DNA of 64,000 nucleotides from Puniceibacterium antarcticum (lineage in GTDB: Bacteria; Pseudomonadota; Alphaproteobacteria; Rhodobacterales; Rhodobacteraceae): NCBI RefSeq assembly GCF_002760615.1, contig NZ_AWWI01000126.1, positions 1 to 64,000 on the forward strand. The letters run 5' to 3'. This document shows, piece after piece, positions 63,391 through 64,000 of this stretch. The notes beneath the pieces are model-generated. The model was not told the DNA's origin. It ran no database searches and saw nothing but the letters and a program-made list of their open reading frames with translations. How positions within the stretch are numbered: position 1 is the stretch's first letter; every line of letters begins with the position of its first letter. A program made the position numbers and the translations under genes.

Positions 63391-63618
63391 AAACGACGCC
63401 GTCTGAGTCTTTTAGCGGACATCGCTATATAGGCTCAGACGGTGAATAGATTTGGATTGCGCGACTCCGCAAGGGCTGGATCTGATACCTCGCCGCCAAA
63501 CAGCACAGCGTGCTGCATCCTCCCGCCGATGCATTTCTTCGATGTGTCTGCGGATCATTCAAACGCAACCGGATTTTGGCGAAAGCTTGCAATCCGGACA
63601 GCAGTGAAAGGAAACGAA

Positions 63619-63816
63619 ATGAACTGGGACCAAATTCAAGGTAACTGGAAGCAGATGACCGGTAGCGTGAAGTCGCACTGGGGCGAGCTTACAGATGACG
63701 AAGTCACCGAGATTGCAGGTGACCGTGAGGCGCTTGAAGGCAAGATTCAAGCCAAGTATGGTAAGTCCAAGGAAGCGGCGAAGCAGGAAGTTGACGATTT
63801 TCTTGCGAAGCACTGA
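63619..63816 (+). CDS. CsbD family stress protein
   Basis: The 65-aa hydrophilic protein MNWDQIQGNWKQMTGSVKSH continues with WGELTDDEVTEIAGDREALE and GKIQAKYGKSKEAAKQEVDD, the full CsbD domain. Members are among the most induced proteins under osmotic, cold or general stress in many bacteria, with no known activity. AAAGGAAACGAA precedes the ATG. A strong terminator follows. It is low in GC relative to neighbours, as is common for such genes. Confidence 0.93.
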   Translation: MNWDQIQGNWKQMTGSVKSHWGELTDDEVTEIAGDREALEGKIQAKYGKSKEAAKQEVDDFLAKH

Positions 63817-63845
63817 ACTGGTTTTACAATCAGTCACACATTGAA

Positions 63846-63879
63846 AACGGCGTCCCTGGTCGGGGGCGCCGTTTCTTTT
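63846..63879 (+). terminator. Terminator after the CsbD gene
   Basis: AACGGCGTCCC pairs with GGGGCGCCGTT (one G-U) across TGGTCG, then TCTTTT, 30 bases after the stop. Confidence 0.88.
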
Positions 63880-63955
63880 GGTGACGTTTGAAGGTCGATG
63901 CGCCCGTGCAAAACACCCGTTTCAGAATCGCAGCGAGCTTGCTAAGTCTAGTAGC

Positions 63956-64000
63956 ATGAACGCACACGCCCCCCACATGCGCCCTGTGATCCGTCAACTT
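63956..64000 (+). CDS. Possible start of a gene cut by the window end
   Basis: ATG at 63956 opens a frame that is still open at base 64000 (MNAHAPHMRPVIRQL). There is no clear ribosome site and too few residues to identify. The position after a terminator would suit the start of a new transcription unit. Confidence 0.3.
   Translation, partial: MNAHAPHMRPVIRQL

Noticed and set aside
1-64000. Mobile elements, prophage or CRISPR
   Set aside because: No transposase, integrase, phage structural gene or regularly spaced direct repeats with unique spacers were seen; the gene content is core metabolism.

Overview
The window looks like ordinary, gene-dense, high-GC chromosome of an alphaproteobacterium, most likely a member of the Rhodobacteraceae (Roseobacter group). 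This rests on the protein families and their order: TIGR02302 next to lysA, a leuC-leuD-leuB cluster with an exonuclease-type gene inside it, serC-serA facing serB, an FrcBCA-type sugar importer, and short intergenic elements typical of the group. No taxonomic search could be run. I saw no insertion sequence, integrase, prophage or CRISPR array, and the only complete stable RNA gene is a tRNA-Pro(CGG).

Layout. 1-6.6 kb (minus): a periplasmic defence/cell-wall operon with a secreted alpha-2-macroglobulin carrying a PAN domain, a putative glycolipid-binding protein and PbpC (cut by the window edge). 6.7-9.2 kb: a cytosolic hybrid histidine kinase. 9.4-12.7 kb (minus): yaaA, recQ and a YggT-family gene. 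12.9-17.4 kb (plus): thioesterase, UMF1 transporter, mepA, a phytase/esterase-like protein and a queuosine-precursor transporter. 17.4-18.1 kb: an unusual leader followed by the ribosome-rescue gene arfB. 18.4-23.7 kb (minus): TIGR02302 membrane protein, lysA and a thiolase. 23.9-26.5 kb (plus): an EthD-like gene and the threonine-degradation pair kbl-tdh. 26.6-28.2 kb (minus): MscS channel. 28.5-33.0 kb (plus): leuC, leuD, an endonuclease/exonuclease/phosphatase-type gene and leuB. 33.2-36.6 kb: EamA transporter, tRNA-Pro and an AsmA protein. 36.7-41.7 kb: a sugar locus with a ROK regulator and FucU-type mutarotase divergent from frcBCA. 41.9-47.4 kb: an NAD-binding oxidoreductase, cueR, DedA, rlmN, an IalB-like protein and a class 3 L-asparaginase. 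47.5-51.4 kb: serB, serC and serA, with a serC-motif RNA leader. 51.6-54.6 kb: phosphatase, universal stress protein and an alanine/glycine symporter. 54.6-59.5 kb: a urate/ureide pathway (permease, AllA, AllE, PuuE-UraD fusion and divergent UraH). 59.6-63.8 kb: smpB, a Rossmann-like unknown, a mercaptopyruvate sulfurtransferase translationally coupled to an aromatic/aspartate aminotransferase, a 24-aa membrane peptide and a CsbD protein.

The most interesting non-coding signals are these. First, the leader of arfB contains a 17-nt exact complement of the usual 16S rRNA 3' end, a matching anti-Shine-Dalgarno copy about 110 nt downstream, an 18-codon ORF and a strong intrinsic terminator 21 nt before the arfB start. 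This could be a ribosome-sensing attenuator or a terminated small RNA. Second, three copies of a roughly 100-bp palindromic repeat (near 18.3, 34.5 and 59.0 kb) lie in intergenic DNA. Third, four copies of a CCCGGGATATTTG-type element are present, three of them carrying flanking hairpins that differ in sequence but keep pairing. The hybrid kinase also has a first receiver domain with Glu in place of the phospho-acceptor Asp.
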